Part shown: positions 24,513-33,796 of the stretch, piece by piece
Numbering within the stretch: the first letter of the stretch is position 1
How the letters are laid out: each line of letters opens with the position of its first letter
NCBI GenBank assembly: GCA_900756035.1
Contig: CAAEIR010000330.1
Location: forward strand, 1-50,399
DNA from: an uncultured Anaerostipes sp.
GTDB taxonomy: Bacteria; Bacillota; Clostridia; Lachnospirales; Lachnospiraceae
Length of the DNA: 50,399 nt
Direction: 5' to 3'
Position numbers and translations under genes: made by a program
The notes under the pieces: model-generated
Database searches by the model: none
The model's input: the letters and a program-made list of their open reading frames with translations, nothing else
Told to the model about the DNA's origin: nothing

Positions 24513-26271
24513 AACTGGAAAAATTTACGGAATTAACGGACCTGTAATTTATCTAAAAGGGAATGCCGATTTTCAGATGTCTGAGATGGTGTATGTAGGG
24601 GAAGAAAAACTGGTGGGAGAGGTGATCTCTCTTGATAAAGACCGGACAACCATTCAGGTATATGAAGAGACTTCCGGACTGCGTCCCGGTGAAATGGTAA
24701 GAGCAACCGGAGAGCCAGTATCGGTGACGCTGGCACCGGGAATTCTGGATCATATTTTTGACGGTATTGAGAGGCCTCTTGAAATTATTGCAGAGAATGC
24801 AGGAGCGTTTATTACCAGGGGAGTCCAGGTAGATTCTCTGGATACGGAAAAACGATGGCAGACAAAGATTGTAAAGAAGGAAGGGGAATTTTTGCATGAA
24901 GGGGATATCTTTGCCGAGGTGGAAGAGACCCGTGCCATTGTCCATAAGTGTATGGTGCCTCCGGGTGTATCGGGAACGGTTGTATCGGTCAAAGAGGATG
25001 GAGACTATACCATTTTAGAGCCATTGGTTACCCTGGAGCTTGAGAACGGAGAAAAGAAAGAATTAATTATGATGCAGCGATGGCCGATCAGAGTTCCGAG
25101 ACCGGTTCATAACAGGATTCCGGCGAGTATCCCGCTGGTGACCGGTCAGAGGATTTTGGATACAATGTTTCCGATCGCTAAGGGAGGAACGGCAGCAATC
25201 CCCGGAGGATTTGGTACCGGAAAGACAATGACGCAGCATCAGATTGCGAAATGGTCTGATGCCGATATTATTATTTATATCGGATGCGGAGAACGTGGAA
25301 ATGAGATGACGCAGGTTTTGGAAGAGTTTTCTCGGTTGGTCGATCCAAAGAGCGGAAACCCGTTGATGGATCGGACTACGCTAATTGCCAATACTTCAAA
25401 TATGCCGGTTGCAGCCAGAGAGGCATCTATTTATACAGGACTTACGCTGGCAGAGTATTATCGGGATATGGGGTATGATGTGGCGATTATGGCGGACTCC
25501 ACATCCCGATGGGCGGAGGCTTTAAGAGAGTTATCCGGGCGTCTGGAGGAGATGCCCGCAGAAGAGGGATTCCCGGCATATTTGGCTTCGCGTCTGTCTG
25601 CATTTTATGAGCGGGCGGGAATGATGCACAACTTAAACGGGACTGATGGATCGGTAACGATCATCGGGGCGGTATCACCTCAGGGCGGCGATTTTTCAGA
25701 GCCGGTGACACAGAATACAAAACGGTTTGTCCGGTGCTTCTGGGGACTTGACAAATCGCTGGCATATGCAAGGCACTTTCCGGCAATTCACTGGTTAACC
25801 AGTTACAGTGAATATCTTGTAGATTTAGGCGGTTGGTATAAGGATCATGTTTCGTCTAAATTTGTGGATTATAGAAATCGTCTGATGGCACTTTTGAATC
25901 AGGAGAATCGTCTGATGGAAATTGTAAAACTCATCGGGGGCGATGTACTTCCGGATGATCAGAAATTAACTCTGGAAATTGCAAGGGTCATCCGACTGGG
26001 CTTTTTACAGCAAAATGCATTCCATAAAGATGATACTTGTGTGTCTATGGAAAAGCAATTTAAAATGATGGAAGTTATTTTGTATTTATATGAGAAGTGC
26101 AGAGACCTGGTGGCAAGAGGAATGCCAATGAGCGTATTGAAAGAGGAGCATATTTTTGAGCGGGTGATTGCAATCAAGTATGATGTTCCAAATGATAATT
26201 TGCAGCTGTTGGATTTGTATCATGGTGAAATTGACGATTTTTATCGCGCAGTACTGGAAAAGAATGCGTAG
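24505..26271 (+). CDS. ntpA: V-type ATPase catalytic subunit A
   Basis: Nucleotide-hydrolysing head subunit. I start it at GTG 24505, which has GGGAGG seven bases upstream and gives 588 aa beginning VCRTGKIYGINGPVIYL, as in the family; an in-frame ATG at 24436 lies inside subunit E and is not needed. It contains the A-specific insertion (~115-190), Walker A PGGFGTGKTMTQHQ (~230-243), the catalytic-Glu segment CGERGNEM, Walker B VAIMADSTSRWAEA and a C-terminal helical domain. All active-site motifs are intact. Confidence 0.96.
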   Translation: MCRTGKIYGINGPVIYLKGNADFQMSEMVYVGEEKLVGEVISLDKDRTTIQVYEETSGLRPGEMVRATGEPVSVTLAPGILDHIFDGIERPLEIIAENAGAFITRGVQVDSLDTEKRWQTKIVKKEGEFLHEGDIFAEVEETRAIVHKCMVPPGVSGTVVSVKEDGDYTILEPLVTLELENGEKKELIMMQRWPIRVPRPVHNRIPASIPLVTGQRILDTMFPIAKGGTAAIPGGFGTGKTMTQHQIAKWSDADIIIYIGCGERGNEMTQVLEEFSRLVDPKSGNPLMDRTTLIANTSNMPVAAREASIYTGLTLAEYYRDMGYDVAIMADSTSRWAEALRELSGRLEEMPAEEGFPAYLASRLSAFYERAGMMHNLNGTDGSVTIIGAVSPQGGDFSEPVTQNTKRFVRCFWGLDKSLAYARHFPAIHWLTSYSEYLVDLGGWYKDHVSSKFVDYRNRLMALLNQENRLMEIVKLIGGDVLPDDQKLTLEIARVIRLGFLQQNAFHKDDTCVSMEKQFKMMEVILYLYEKCRDLVARGMPMSVLKEEHIFERVIAIKYDVPNDNLQLLDLYHGEIDDFYRAVLEKNA

Positions 26272-26285
26272 GAGGGAGAGGAAAT

Positions 26286-27671
26286 ATGGCAATCGAATAT
26301 TTAGGGCTGAGCAGTATTCACGGACCTCTTGTAATTCTGGAAGGAGTACAGGATGCATTTTATGATGAAATTGTAGAATTTACTGTGGGAGGAAGTGCCA
26401 AAAAAATTGGCAGAATTATAGAGCTGTATGAGGATCGGGCGGTGATACAGGTTTTCGAAGGTACAGAAAATATGTCACTTAATAATACTCGCACAAAATT
26501 AACCGGACACCCAATGGAGGTGACTTTGGCACCGGATATGCTGGGCAGGACGTTTAACGGAATCGGGAAGCCGGCAGATGGTCTTGGCCCTCTTGTATCA
26601 GATGTAAAAAGGGATATCAACGGCTTGCCTCTGAATCCGGTTAGAAGAAGATATCCGCGGAATTATATTAGAACCGGAATCTCTGCCATTGACGGGCTGA
26701 CGACATTAATCCGGGGACAAAAACTCCCGATTTTTTCAGGAAACGGACTGCCTCATGATCAGTTGGCGGCGCAGATTGTAAAACAGGCATCTTTGGGAGA
26801 CGGATCAGAAGAGCCTTTTGCAGTTGTGTTTGGAGCAATGGGCGTAAAACATGATGTGGCAGATTTTTTCCGCAAGACTTTTGAGGAAAGCGGAGTTGCA
26901 GATCATGTGTGTATGTTTTTAAATCTGGCAAATGATCCGGTGGTGGAGCGTCTGATTACGCCGAAGGTTGCCCTGACTGCGGCAGAATATCTGGCATTTG
27001 ACTGTAATATGCACATATTGGTCATTTTAACGGATATGACATCATTTGCAGAGGCGATGCGTGAAGTATCTTCTTCTAAGGGAGAAATTCCATCCAGAAA
27101 AGGATACCCGGGCTATCTGTACAGTGAGCTGGCAACACTCTACGAGCGGGCAGGAATTATCGAAGGCGCCGAAGGCTCCGTGACGCAGCTGCCGATTCTG
27201 ACTATGCCAAATGATGACATTACCCATCCGATTCCTGATCTGACCGGGTATATTACAGAGGGACAGGTGGTGTTAGACCGCAATTTAAACGGTCAGGCTA
27301 TCTATCCTCCGATCAGCGTGCTGCCATCACTGTCTCGTCTGATGAAAGACGGGATCGGAGAGGGATATACAAGAGAGGATCATCAGGATCTGGCAAATCA
27401 GTTGTTCTCTGCCTATGCAAAGGTCGGAGAGGCAAGAAACCTTGCGTCAGTGATTGGCGAGGATGAACTCTCTCCGATTGATAAAAAATATTTGGAATTC
27501 GGAAAGGAATTTGAGGAGCGTTATATCGGTCAGGGTCATGAAGAGAACCGGACGATGATGGAAACGCTGGATCTAGGGTGGGAGCTGTTAAAGATTCTGC
27601 CAAGAGAGGAACTGGATCGTATTGATACAAAGATCATCGAAAAATATCTTCCAGAAGAAGAGGAAGAGTAA
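26286..27671 (+). CDS. ntpB: V-type ATPase subunit B
   Basis: Non-catalytic head subunit that alternates with A. At 461 aa it is full length. It lacks a Walker A lysine, as expected (the P-loop position reads SGNGLPHDQLAAQ), and keeps the ILTDMTSFAEAMREVS segment and the Arg-finger region near ISVLPSLSRLM. It starts 14 bases after subunit A with AGGAGGGAG upstream. Confidence 0.96.
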   Translation: MAIEYLGLSSIHGPLVILEGVQDAFYDEIVEFTVGGSAKKIGRIIELYEDRAVIQVFEGTENMSLNNTRTKLTGHPMEVTLAPDMLGRTFNGIGKPADGLGPLVSDVKRDINGLPLNPVRRRYPRNYIRTGISAIDGLTTLIRGQKLPIFSGNGLPHDQLAAQIVKQASLGDGSEEPFAVVFGAMGVKHDVADFFRKTFEESGVADHVCMFLNLANDPVVERLITPKVALTAAEYLAFDCNMHILVILTDMTSFAEAMREVSSSKGEIPSRKGYPGYLYSELATLYERAGIIEGAEGSVTQLPILTMPNDDITHPIPDLTGYITEGQVVLDRNLNGQAIYPPISVLPSLSRLMKDGIGEGYTREDHQDLANQLFSAYAKVGEARNLASVIGEDELSPIDKKYLEFGKEFEERYIGQGHEENRTMMETLDLGWELLKILPREELDRIDTKIIEKYLPEEEEE

Positions 27672-27683
27672 AGGAGGAAGTTT

Positions 27684-28307
27684 ATGGACCCAAGAGAATT
27701 TCCAACGAAGGGAAACTTAATTCTTGCAAAAAATTCGCTGAAGCTTGCCAGACAGGGCTATGAATTGATGGATAAAAAGCGGAATATTTTAATTCGTGAG
27801 TTGATGGAGCTGATCGATGAGGCAAAAGGTATTCAGGAACAGATTGATACAACTTTCACTCGAGCATACGCATGTCTGCAAAAGGCAAATATACAGCATG
27901 GAATCAGTAAGGTGGAACAGTTAGCTTATACGGTTCCCATTGAGGATTCCATACAGATTCAGACCCGCAGTATTATGGGGACAGAGATTCCGCATGTAAA
28001 GTATGATGCCGGGGAAAATCAGCTCACCTACGCTATGGATGGCACCTATGAATCTATGGATATTGCAAGGGAGGCATTCCGTCAGGTAAAAGATCTGACC
28101 ATTAAACTGTCCATGGTAGAAAATGCCGCTTATCGTCTGGCGGCAAGTATTAAAAAAACACAAAAAAGGGCTAATGCGCTAAAGAATATCACAATTCCGA
28201 CTTATACTGCGCTGGTCTATAAGATATCCAATGAATTAGAAGAAAAGGAAAGAGAAGATTTTACAAGATTAAAAGTGATCAAGAGGATGAAGCAGGAAAA
28301 ATTATAG
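27684..28307 (+). CDS. ntpD: V-type ATPase subunit D
   Basis: Central rotor shaft (gamma-like). The 207-aa product is mainly two long antiparallel helices: the N-terminal FPTKGNLILAKNSLKLARQGYELMDKKR and the C-terminal RANALKNITIPTYTALVYKI signature, with a variable middle. It is the last gene of the operon and is followed by a strong terminator. The operon therefore encodes G/H, C, I, K, F, E, A, B and D, the full bacterial V/A-type set. Confidence 0.95.
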   Translation: MDPREFPTKGNLILAKNSLKLARQGYELMDKKRNILIRELMELIDEAKGIQEQIDTTFTRAYACLQKANIQHGISKVEQLAYTVPIEDSIQIQTRSIMGTEIPHVKYDAGENQLTYAMDGTYESMDIAREAFRQVKDLTIKLSMVENAAYRLAASIKKTQKRANALKNITIPTYTALVYKISNELEEKEREDFTRLKVIKRMKQEKL

Positions 28308-28333
28308 AAACAATGAGATGTTTTAACAAGAAC

Positions 28334-28377
28334 ACCCCTGATATGTCACAATGCTATGATATATTAGGGGTATTTAT
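28334..28377. terminator. Terminator between the V-ATPase and mannitol operons
   Basis: A 15-bp stem with two wobbles (28334-28348 and 28357-28371) has loop CAATGCTA and is followed by ATTTATTGTTTTT on the plus strand. It separates two convergent operons and could serve both. Confidence 0.75.
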
Positions 28378-28393
28378 TGTTTTTAAAAATATT

Positions 28394-29074
28394 CTAAAAA
28401 TCCAGCATGGTTTTTCCAGCTCCACAGCAACCTTCAAAATCGTGGATAAAATCCTGGACGGCATTTTCAGCGACCTGATTGAATGCCAGAGTTTTTAAGG
28501 TATCGGAGTTTACGGTTACAGATCCGATTCCGAATTTTCCCATCTCCAAAATCTGTTGAGAGTTTTTAAAAGATGCTCCGAGAATCTCTGCTTCGTATCC
28601 GGCTGCTTTTACCATCGTATGAATATCTTTGGCAATCTGAACTCCGTCATATCCCAGGTTATCCAGTCGATTTACATAAGGGGCAAGGAATTTTGCGCCG
28701 GCTTTGGCTGCCATAAATGCAGGCATTACACCGTAGATGGCAGTTGCTGTAATGTTGATTCCTTCTCGGCTTAAAATAGAAATCGCTTTCAGACCATTTG
28801 CGGTAACAGGAACTTTTACATAAGTATGTTCTCCAAGCACAGATACCATATGTTTTGCTTCTTTTACCATATCCTGAGTTTCTGTAGAAAGAACCTGTGC
28901 ATGAAGCATAGCATTTTCCGGAATCAAAGATCGAATACGCTTTAACTGATCCATAGGATCAGGGTTTCCGGTTTTACTTAAAATTGTCGGATTGGTTGTT
29001 ACTCCGTCATATGGATATTTCTCATAGAGTTCTTCAATGTTTCTTAAATCAGCATCATCAATTAAAATTAACAT
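28394..29074 (-). CDS. Transaldolase / fructose-6-phosphate aldolase-like protein
   Basis: Small class I aldolase of the TalC/FsaA group (226 aa, against ~316 for classical transaldolases). The N-terminal DGVTTNPTILSKTG loop is followed by the Schiff-base lysine in TYVKVPVTANG (near residue 86) and the INITATAIYGVMPAFMAA strand. It is the last gene of the mannitol operon. It could cleave fructose-6-phosphate, the product of MtlD, into dihydroxyacetone and glyceraldehyde-3-phosphate, or act as a transaldolase. Sequence alone does not decide. AAGGAG lies seven bases before the start. Confidence 0.85.
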   Translation of the reverse strand: MLILIDDADLRNIEELYEKYPYDGVTTNPTILSKTGNPDPMDQLKRIRSLIPENAMLHAQVLSTETQDMVKEAKHMVSVLGEHTYVKVPVTANGLKAISILSREGINITATAIYGVMPAFMAAKAGAKFLAPYVNRLDNLGYDGVQIAKDIHTMVKAAGYEAEILGASFKNSQQILEMGKFGIGSVTVNSDTLKTLAFNQVAENAVQDFIHDFEGCCGAGKTMLDF

Positions 29075-29109
29075 AAAAATTCTCCTTTTTCTTCCTTTTG
29101 AATCATGCT

Positions 29110-29547
29110 CTAAACTTCCAGATCTCCGATTACGTCAAGGATTTCCTGCTTTGTCTTTGCGCTGCGCATCTTTTCGATATTTTCTTCTTCACAGATGATT
29201 TCAGCAAGCTGCATTAAGATATCCAGATGTGTACCGTCTTTTCCTGCGATTCCCATAACAATATAGGCAGGTTCGTCTCCGTACATAACACCTTCCGGAA
29301 CTTGCAGCAGAGAAATTCCGGATTTTTTAATATACTGTTCGGAACCATCGATACCATGAGGGATTCCGACATTGTTTCCAACATAGGTGGAAATAACTTC
29401 TTCTCTCTGATGCATACAGCAAATATAATCTTTTTCTACATATCCCTGCTCAAATAAGACCAGCCCGGCATGTTGGATGGCGTCTGCCTTATCTTTCAGA
29501 GAAACATTCATCATAATATTATTTTCGTTAAAAATTTCGTTCATCAT
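29110..29547 (-). CDS. PTS EIIA component, mannitol type (second copy, overlaps mtlR)
   Basis: Phosphocarrier of the mannitol/fructose EIIA fold, 145 aa. The phosphorylatable His is in VGIPHGIDG (near residue 71), and the later GIAGKDGTHLDILMQLA segment is typical. The start ATG overlaps the mtlR stop as ATGA, and its ribosome binding site (AAAGGAG) lies inside the end of mtlR. Because this mtlR lacks the C-terminal EIIA domain of Bacillus MtlR, this gene may be that domain as a separate chain. Alternatively it is a second transport EIIA. Confidence 0.9.
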   Translation of the reverse strand: MMNEIFNENNIMMNVSLKDKADAIQHAGLVLFEQGYVEKDYICCMHQREEVISTYVGNNVGIPHGIDGSEQYIKKSGISLLQVPEGVMYGDEPAYIVMGIAGKDGTHLDILMQLAEIICEEENIEKMRSAKTKQEILDVIGDLEV

Positions 29548-31067
29548 AGTCTCCTTTTTTGGTTGAAAGCTTCAAGTTTCTTTTTTGTCTCTTCCTTTTC
29601 TTTTTCGTTTAGCAAAGGAGAGACGCATAAGTATTTATCTTCATCGAGGTCCAGAGGGACAGTCGATATAATAAAGTCATAGTTATCAAGGTTTTCATCA
29701 TGCAGCTTATGGAGAGAAATAATCTTTTTTACATCAATTTCTGAAAACTCTCGTTCCAGCCGGCTGCGAAGCATCTTAGAGGAACCGATTCCTGTAGAGC
29801 AGACGACCAGAACCTGAATGGAACGCTTGCTTAGAGAATCCATGGAGGCAATGAAATAGATGACGATATATCCGATTTCATCCTCTGGTATGGAAAAGGA
29901 ATGGAAAATTTCCAAAAAGCTTTGTTTTACAATTTCATAAAGTTTTGGATTTGATTGATAAATTTCATCCAACATGGGATTTGAAACATTGATTCCGCTT
30001 TGAATCCGTTCCATCGCCATGCTTATGTGAAGCAGGAGGTTTTCCGTCAGATTTTTATCATGTCTGAACGGAAAATGAAATTTTGCTTCTACATCTCCAA
30101 CAAGACAGCTGATTTTATCAAGGCTTTGAAAGACGCTGACCTGCTGATGAAGGTCATAATGAGTTCTTCCCACATAAAGGTGAATCATCCATTGGAAATA
30201 GTCTTTTTCGCTGTCGTATAGGGTGAGCCCAAAATTATCATTTAAGATTTTTAAAATATCGGTTTGGAATTCCTGTTCATAATCCTGATATTCCAGAGAA
30301 ATATTCACCTGGAGTATATTTTTCTGATGTTCGATCAGGGGATGCCGCTTGATAAAAATAGAAATCAGCAACAAAAATTCCTGAAGTTCCTTATCAGAAA
30401 TATTAATATGCCGGCTGTGTATGACAGAGCGGACTTTTTGGTACAAAATTCTTAAAGGGGTTTCACAGTGGCAGTTGTTTAAATATTCGATAAACGGATT
30501 TGGATGATATTTTTCATTTTTTAGCCAGTCAAAGAAATTATCCGGAGATATATTTTGAAGAAGCACATTTACGAATAGATGCCGCTTTTGAATCTCGTTT
30601 CCAACAAGGCGGACTCCGTAACTTTTCTTTGTCTCAAAGATAACATCATGAGTACGGATTTTTTCTTTTAAAGCACTGTAATCATTCCGGATCGTCTGGG
30701 CAGAGGTATTTAAATCAATTGCCAATGCCTTGGTTTTAATGTAGTCATCCTCATTAATGAGCATAAGCAGAATAAGATCTATACGTTCTTTTCCGGAATA
30801 GACCTGTTCACTTTTTGCCTCTTCAAATGCTGCACTCAACCGTTTCATATGATAGAGAGAACCAAAGATCATCATCCCCTTGCCGGAGGATTGATCAAGC
30901 TTCAAATCGAAGGATTCAATGATTTTTGTCACATCCGGCATTTGACGGTAGATAGTCCGTTCAGTCACTTGAAGTTGTTTTGCCAGATCAGATACGGTAA
31001 GTGGCCCATTTGCATTTATCAAATATTCAATTATTGATTTAGAGCGGTCAGAGATAAACATATGCAC
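29544..31067 (-). CDS. mtlR: PRD-type transcriptional activator (MtlR-like)
   Basis: Transcriptional regulator controlled by PTS phosphorylation. In order, the domains are a DNA-binding HTH (~15-55, VSDLAKQLQVTERTIYRQM), a second HTH region (~100-130), two PRD domains (~180-280 and ~295-400) and an EIIB-like domain with Cys423 in VLVVCSTGIGSS. At 507 aa it stops after EIIB, whereas Bacillus MtlR continues into an EIIA domain. PRD1 keeps a His in IKRHPL and PRD2 keeps a His in LLLHISM. The second PRD2 site reads IVIYF where His is usual. The start may be GTG 31067 or ATG 31061. Confidence 0.85.
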   Translation of the reverse strand: MHMFISDRSKSIIEYLINANGPLTVSDLAKQLQVTERTIYRQMPDVTKIIESFDLKLDQSSGKGMMIFGSLYHMKRLSAAFEEAKSEQVYSGKERIDLILLMLINEDDYIKTKALAIDLNTSAQTIRNDYSALKEKIRTHDVIFETKKSYGVRLVGNEIQKRHLFVNVLLQNISPDNFFDWLKNEKYHPNPFIEYLNNCHCETPLRILYQKVRSVIHSRHINISDKELQEFLLLISIFIKRHPLIEHQKNILQVNISLEYQDYEQEFQTDILKILNDNFGLTLYDSEKDYFQWMIHLYVGRTHYDLHQQVSVFQSLDKISCLVGDVEAKFHFPFRHDKNLTENLLLHISMAMERIQSGINVSNPMLDEIYQSNPKLYEIVKQSFLEIFHSFSIPEDEIGYIVIYFIASMDSLSKRSIQVLVVCSTGIGSSKMLRSRLEREFSEIDVKKIISLHKLHDENLDNYDFIISTVPLDLDEDKYLCVSPLLNEKEKEETKKKLEAFNQKRRL

Positions 31068-31086
31068 CTGTTCTTTCGTGGTTTTG

Positions 31087-32283
31087 TTAAACGATCATTC
31101 CCCGGAGTTCTGCCTGATATTTTGTGAGTTCAAGGACAAAATCGTTCAAAGATAATTGATTATTTGTAACTTTATCATAAAAATACAAAATGTGCTCAAA
31201 AAGTTGTTCGGTTTTACGAATTTTACATGTTTTTTCCAAAATCTCCTCCGGATCTTCATCTTTCATAAAGGAGAGGCAGAGTGCAATCGCAAAGGAAAGA
31301 TAAACCGGGGTAATGCCGGAATTCTCACAGCTTCTTGCAGCGCCAACCAGTCGGTCGGATGGCTGCAGTTTTCTGAGAGGTTCTCTTGCAACTCTTGCAG
31401 CGGTGTCCTTTAAATATGGATTTTGAAAGCGGTATAAAAGATCATCCATATGTGCCTGAAGATCAGCATAATCTACGGAATAGCGACGTGTAAGCATCAG
31501 GGCACTTTCTGTCATGGCGCCTTGTACAATTCTTTGAATTCCCGGATTTAAGGCGGCCTCGTGAATGTAGGAAATACCTTCTCTCTGTCCGAGAAGAGCA
31601 GTGGTCAGGTGCGCCATATTATGGATGTACAATTTTCGTTCCAGATAATAGTGGAACGGTTCAAAAGGAATGATTTTTTGATAGTTTGGAATCTTTCCTT
31701 TGAAGGCGGCTTTATCGACCGGGAGAAAATCATAAGGTTCTGCCCGGACTGCCAGGGGATGTTCATGTTCTGAGACAGAATCAGGGTCGGCAGGAGGCAC
31801 CATGCGTCCGATTGAGGTTTCGACAAGACCAAGGTTTTGATCCATCAATGTGTGATATTCGGATGGAAGAGCATCCAAAAGGTATTGTCGGAGAAGAATA
31901 TCCGCATCCATTAGATTTTCACAGATCAGAAGATCAATTACCGCACCGGAATCTTTCTCCCAGCGTTTGATAAGTCCCTGCGCAATGACCGGGGCAATTT
32001 TGGGGAGAATGGAGGCGCCTACAGAAGTTGCCAGAATATCTGCATCGGTAATTTCAAAAGCAACGGCATGTGGGTCTTTGCCGTCAACGGCCCGAATGTT
32101 TTTAATCCAGTGAATGTCTTTCTTTTCATTCATTATGATTTGAGGATATGTTTTTTCTGTATTGATTCTATCAATAACGGAATCATTTACATCCACAAAA
32201 ACAACTTCATAGCCGATTTCTGAAAATAAAGCTCCGATAAAGCCTCGGCCAATGCTTCCGGCGCCATATATAACTGCTTTCAT
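31087..32283 (-). CDS. mtlD: Mannitol-1-phosphate 5-dehydrogenase
   Basis: Oxidises mannitol-1-phosphate, delivered by the PTS, to fructose-6-phosphate with NAD. At 398 aa it has the usual length. The Rossmann loop is IYGAGSIGRGFIGALF (~4-19), and the middle contains the polyol dehydrogenase signature around LERKLYIHNMAHLTTALLG (~209-227), with catalytic Lys and His positions present. It lies downstream of the EIICB gene, separated by a hairpin-containing gap, with AAGGAG before its start. Confidence 0.95.
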   Translation of the reverse strand: MKAVIYGAGSIGRGFIGALFSEIGYEVVFVDVNDSVIDRINTEKTYPQIIMNEKKDIHWIKNIRAVDGKDPHAVAFEITDADILATSVGASILPKIAPVIAQGLIKRWEKDSGAVIDLLICENLMDADILLRQYLLDALPSEYHTLMDQNLGLVETSIGRMVPPADPDSVSEHEHPLAVRAEPYDFLPVDKAAFKGKIPNYQKIIPFEPFHYYLERKLYIHNMAHLTTALLGQREGISYIHEAALNPGIQRIVQGAMTESALMLTRRYSVDYADLQAHMDDLLYRFQNPYLKDTAARVAREPLRKLQPSDRLVGAARSCENSGITPVYLSFAIALCLSFMKDEDPEEILEKTCKIRKTEQLFEHILYFYDKVTNNQLSLNDFVLELTKYQAELRGMIV

Positions 32284-32307
32284 AAGTTTCTCCTTTTATA
32301 TAGGTCA

Positions 32308-32341
32308 TCAAAGACTAAGAATGAAAATTCTTAGTCTTTGA
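32308..32341 (-). repeat. Perfect intercistronic hairpin between mtlA and mtlD
   Basis: A perfect 15-bp inverted repeat (32308-32322 and 32327-32341) with a 4-base loop lies in the 72-base gap between the EIICB gene and mtlD. No T-run follows it on the transcribed strand, so it resembles an mRNA processing or stability element more than a terminator. Confidence 0.75.
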
Positions 32342-32355
32342 AAATTATCCGTGTT

Positions 32356-33795
32356 TTAAAGTTCGTTTTTAAAACGTTCTACCAGCTCATCATATTCCGG
32401 CGCTTTTAAGTAGTTGGAAATAGATAAATGCTGTTTATTTGGCTGAGCAGCTTTTGCCGTTCCGGTCAGTTCTATATGAGTAATAACAAGATCTGCGTCA
32501 TCCGGAATTCTCGAAATTGCAGTATTAATTACATCGATCGGAAGGTCTGCGGCTTTTACTTTTTTCTTTAAAGCGGCGGCGGACATGGCGGAAGATCCCA
32601 TACCTGCATCGCAGGCAACAACGATTTTCTTAATATTTTTAATGTCCACACCGGCAACTCCGAGACTGCTGTCATTTGTTGCAGCGGCTGTCTCGCTTTC
32701 TGTACTGCCTGAATTTCCCATAGCTTCTTTTGGAATTACAGACTCTCCAAGAGAAGTATCTCCGCCTTTGGAAACCATACGTTTTACAAAGAATGCATTT
32801 AATACAAAAGATACCACACAGGACAATACAACACTTAGTATAACACCGAGCATACAGCTTTTTGGTGACAGGGCAAGTACTGAGAAAATACTTCCCGGAG
32901 AAGGAGTTGCAACAGTTCCGGCATTTAATACAGTTAAAGTTCCGGTTCCGACAATTCCTCCGCCGATCATACCAATGATGGTCAGTGGGTTTGACAGTAC
33001 ATAAGGGAAATAAACCTCATGGATTCCACCGAAGAAATGAATTAGGATCATTCCCGGAGCGGCTTCTTTCATTTCTCCCTTTCCAAAGAACCAGTAAGCC
33101 AGTAATAATCCAAGACCGGCACCTGGGTTTGGTACAAGCATAAACAGTGCAGAATGACCGAGCGTTTTTACCTGTTCGTAGCCGATTGGCCCGAAAATAC
33201 CGTGATCTAATGCGTTATTTAAGAACAGTACCTTCGCAGGTTCTACAAAGATTGCAGAGAGTGGTAATGCATTGTGATCAACAATCCAGTTAACACCACC
33301 GGTTAAAACAGAGGTTACAGTTTCCATTACAGGTCCGAATACAAGCATGGCAATACAGCATAAAATTGCTCCGATAATACCAAGTGAGAAGTTGTTAACG
33401 ATCATTTCAAATCCAGAAGGGATTTTTCCGTCAACTGCCTGATCAAATTTCTTGATGCACCATCCGGAGATTGGTCCTAAGATCATGGCTGCCAGGAACA
33501 TTGGAGTTCCGTCTACGGCAACGATTGCTCCCATAGTTACCAAAGCACCGATAACACCACCGCGATCGCCGCCAGTCATTTTACCACCGGTATGTCCGAT
33601 TAAGATCGGCAGCAGGGAATTTAAGATTGGAGTAATCAGTTTTGCCAGTTTGGCATTTGGTGTCCATCCTGTTTCAAGGAAAAATGCGGTAATCAATCCG
33701 AATCCGATAAATGCTCCGATATTTGGGATTACCATTCCGGCAAGAAATGCACCAAATTTTTGGAGTTTCTGAGATATACTAGTTTTTTCTGCCAT
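32356..33795 (-). CDS. mtlA: PTS mannitol transporter EIICB
   Basis: Membrane permease that imports and phosphorylates mannitol. At 479 aa the EIIC part (~1-345) has multiple membrane segments and the family segments MVIPNIGAFIGFGLITA, GGDRGGVIGALVTMG and HFFGGIHEVYFPYVLSNP, the last with the conserved GGIHE motif. A ~40-residue linker leads to an EIIB domain with the phosphorylated Cys in VVACDAGMGSSAMSAA (~395-405). There is no EIIA domain. That is supplied by the separate gene one base upstream. Confidence 0.95.
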   Translation of the reverse strand: MAEKTSISQKLQKFGAFLAGMVIPNIGAFIGFGLITAFFLETGWTPNAKLAKLITPILNSLLPILIGHTGGKMTGGDRGGVIGALVTMGAIVAVDGTPMFLAAMILGPISGWCIKKFDQAVDGKIPSGFEMIVNNFSLGIIGAILCCIAMLVFGPVMETVTSVLTGGVNWIVDHNALPLSAIFVEPAKVLFLNNALDHGIFGPIGYEQVKTLGHSALFMLVPNPGAGLGLLLAYWFFGKGEMKEAAPGMILIHFFGGIHEVYFPYVLSNPLTIIGMIGGGIVGTGTLTVLNAGTVATPSPGSIFSVLALSPKSCMLGVILSVVLSCVVSFVLNAFFVKRMVSKGGDTSLGESVIPKEAMGNSGSTESETAAATNDSSLGVAGVDIKNIKKIVVACDAGMGSSAMSAAALKKKVKAADLPIDVINTAISRIPDDADLVITHIELTGTAKAAQPNKQHLSISNYLKAPEYDELVERFKNEL

Positions 33796-33796
33796 T

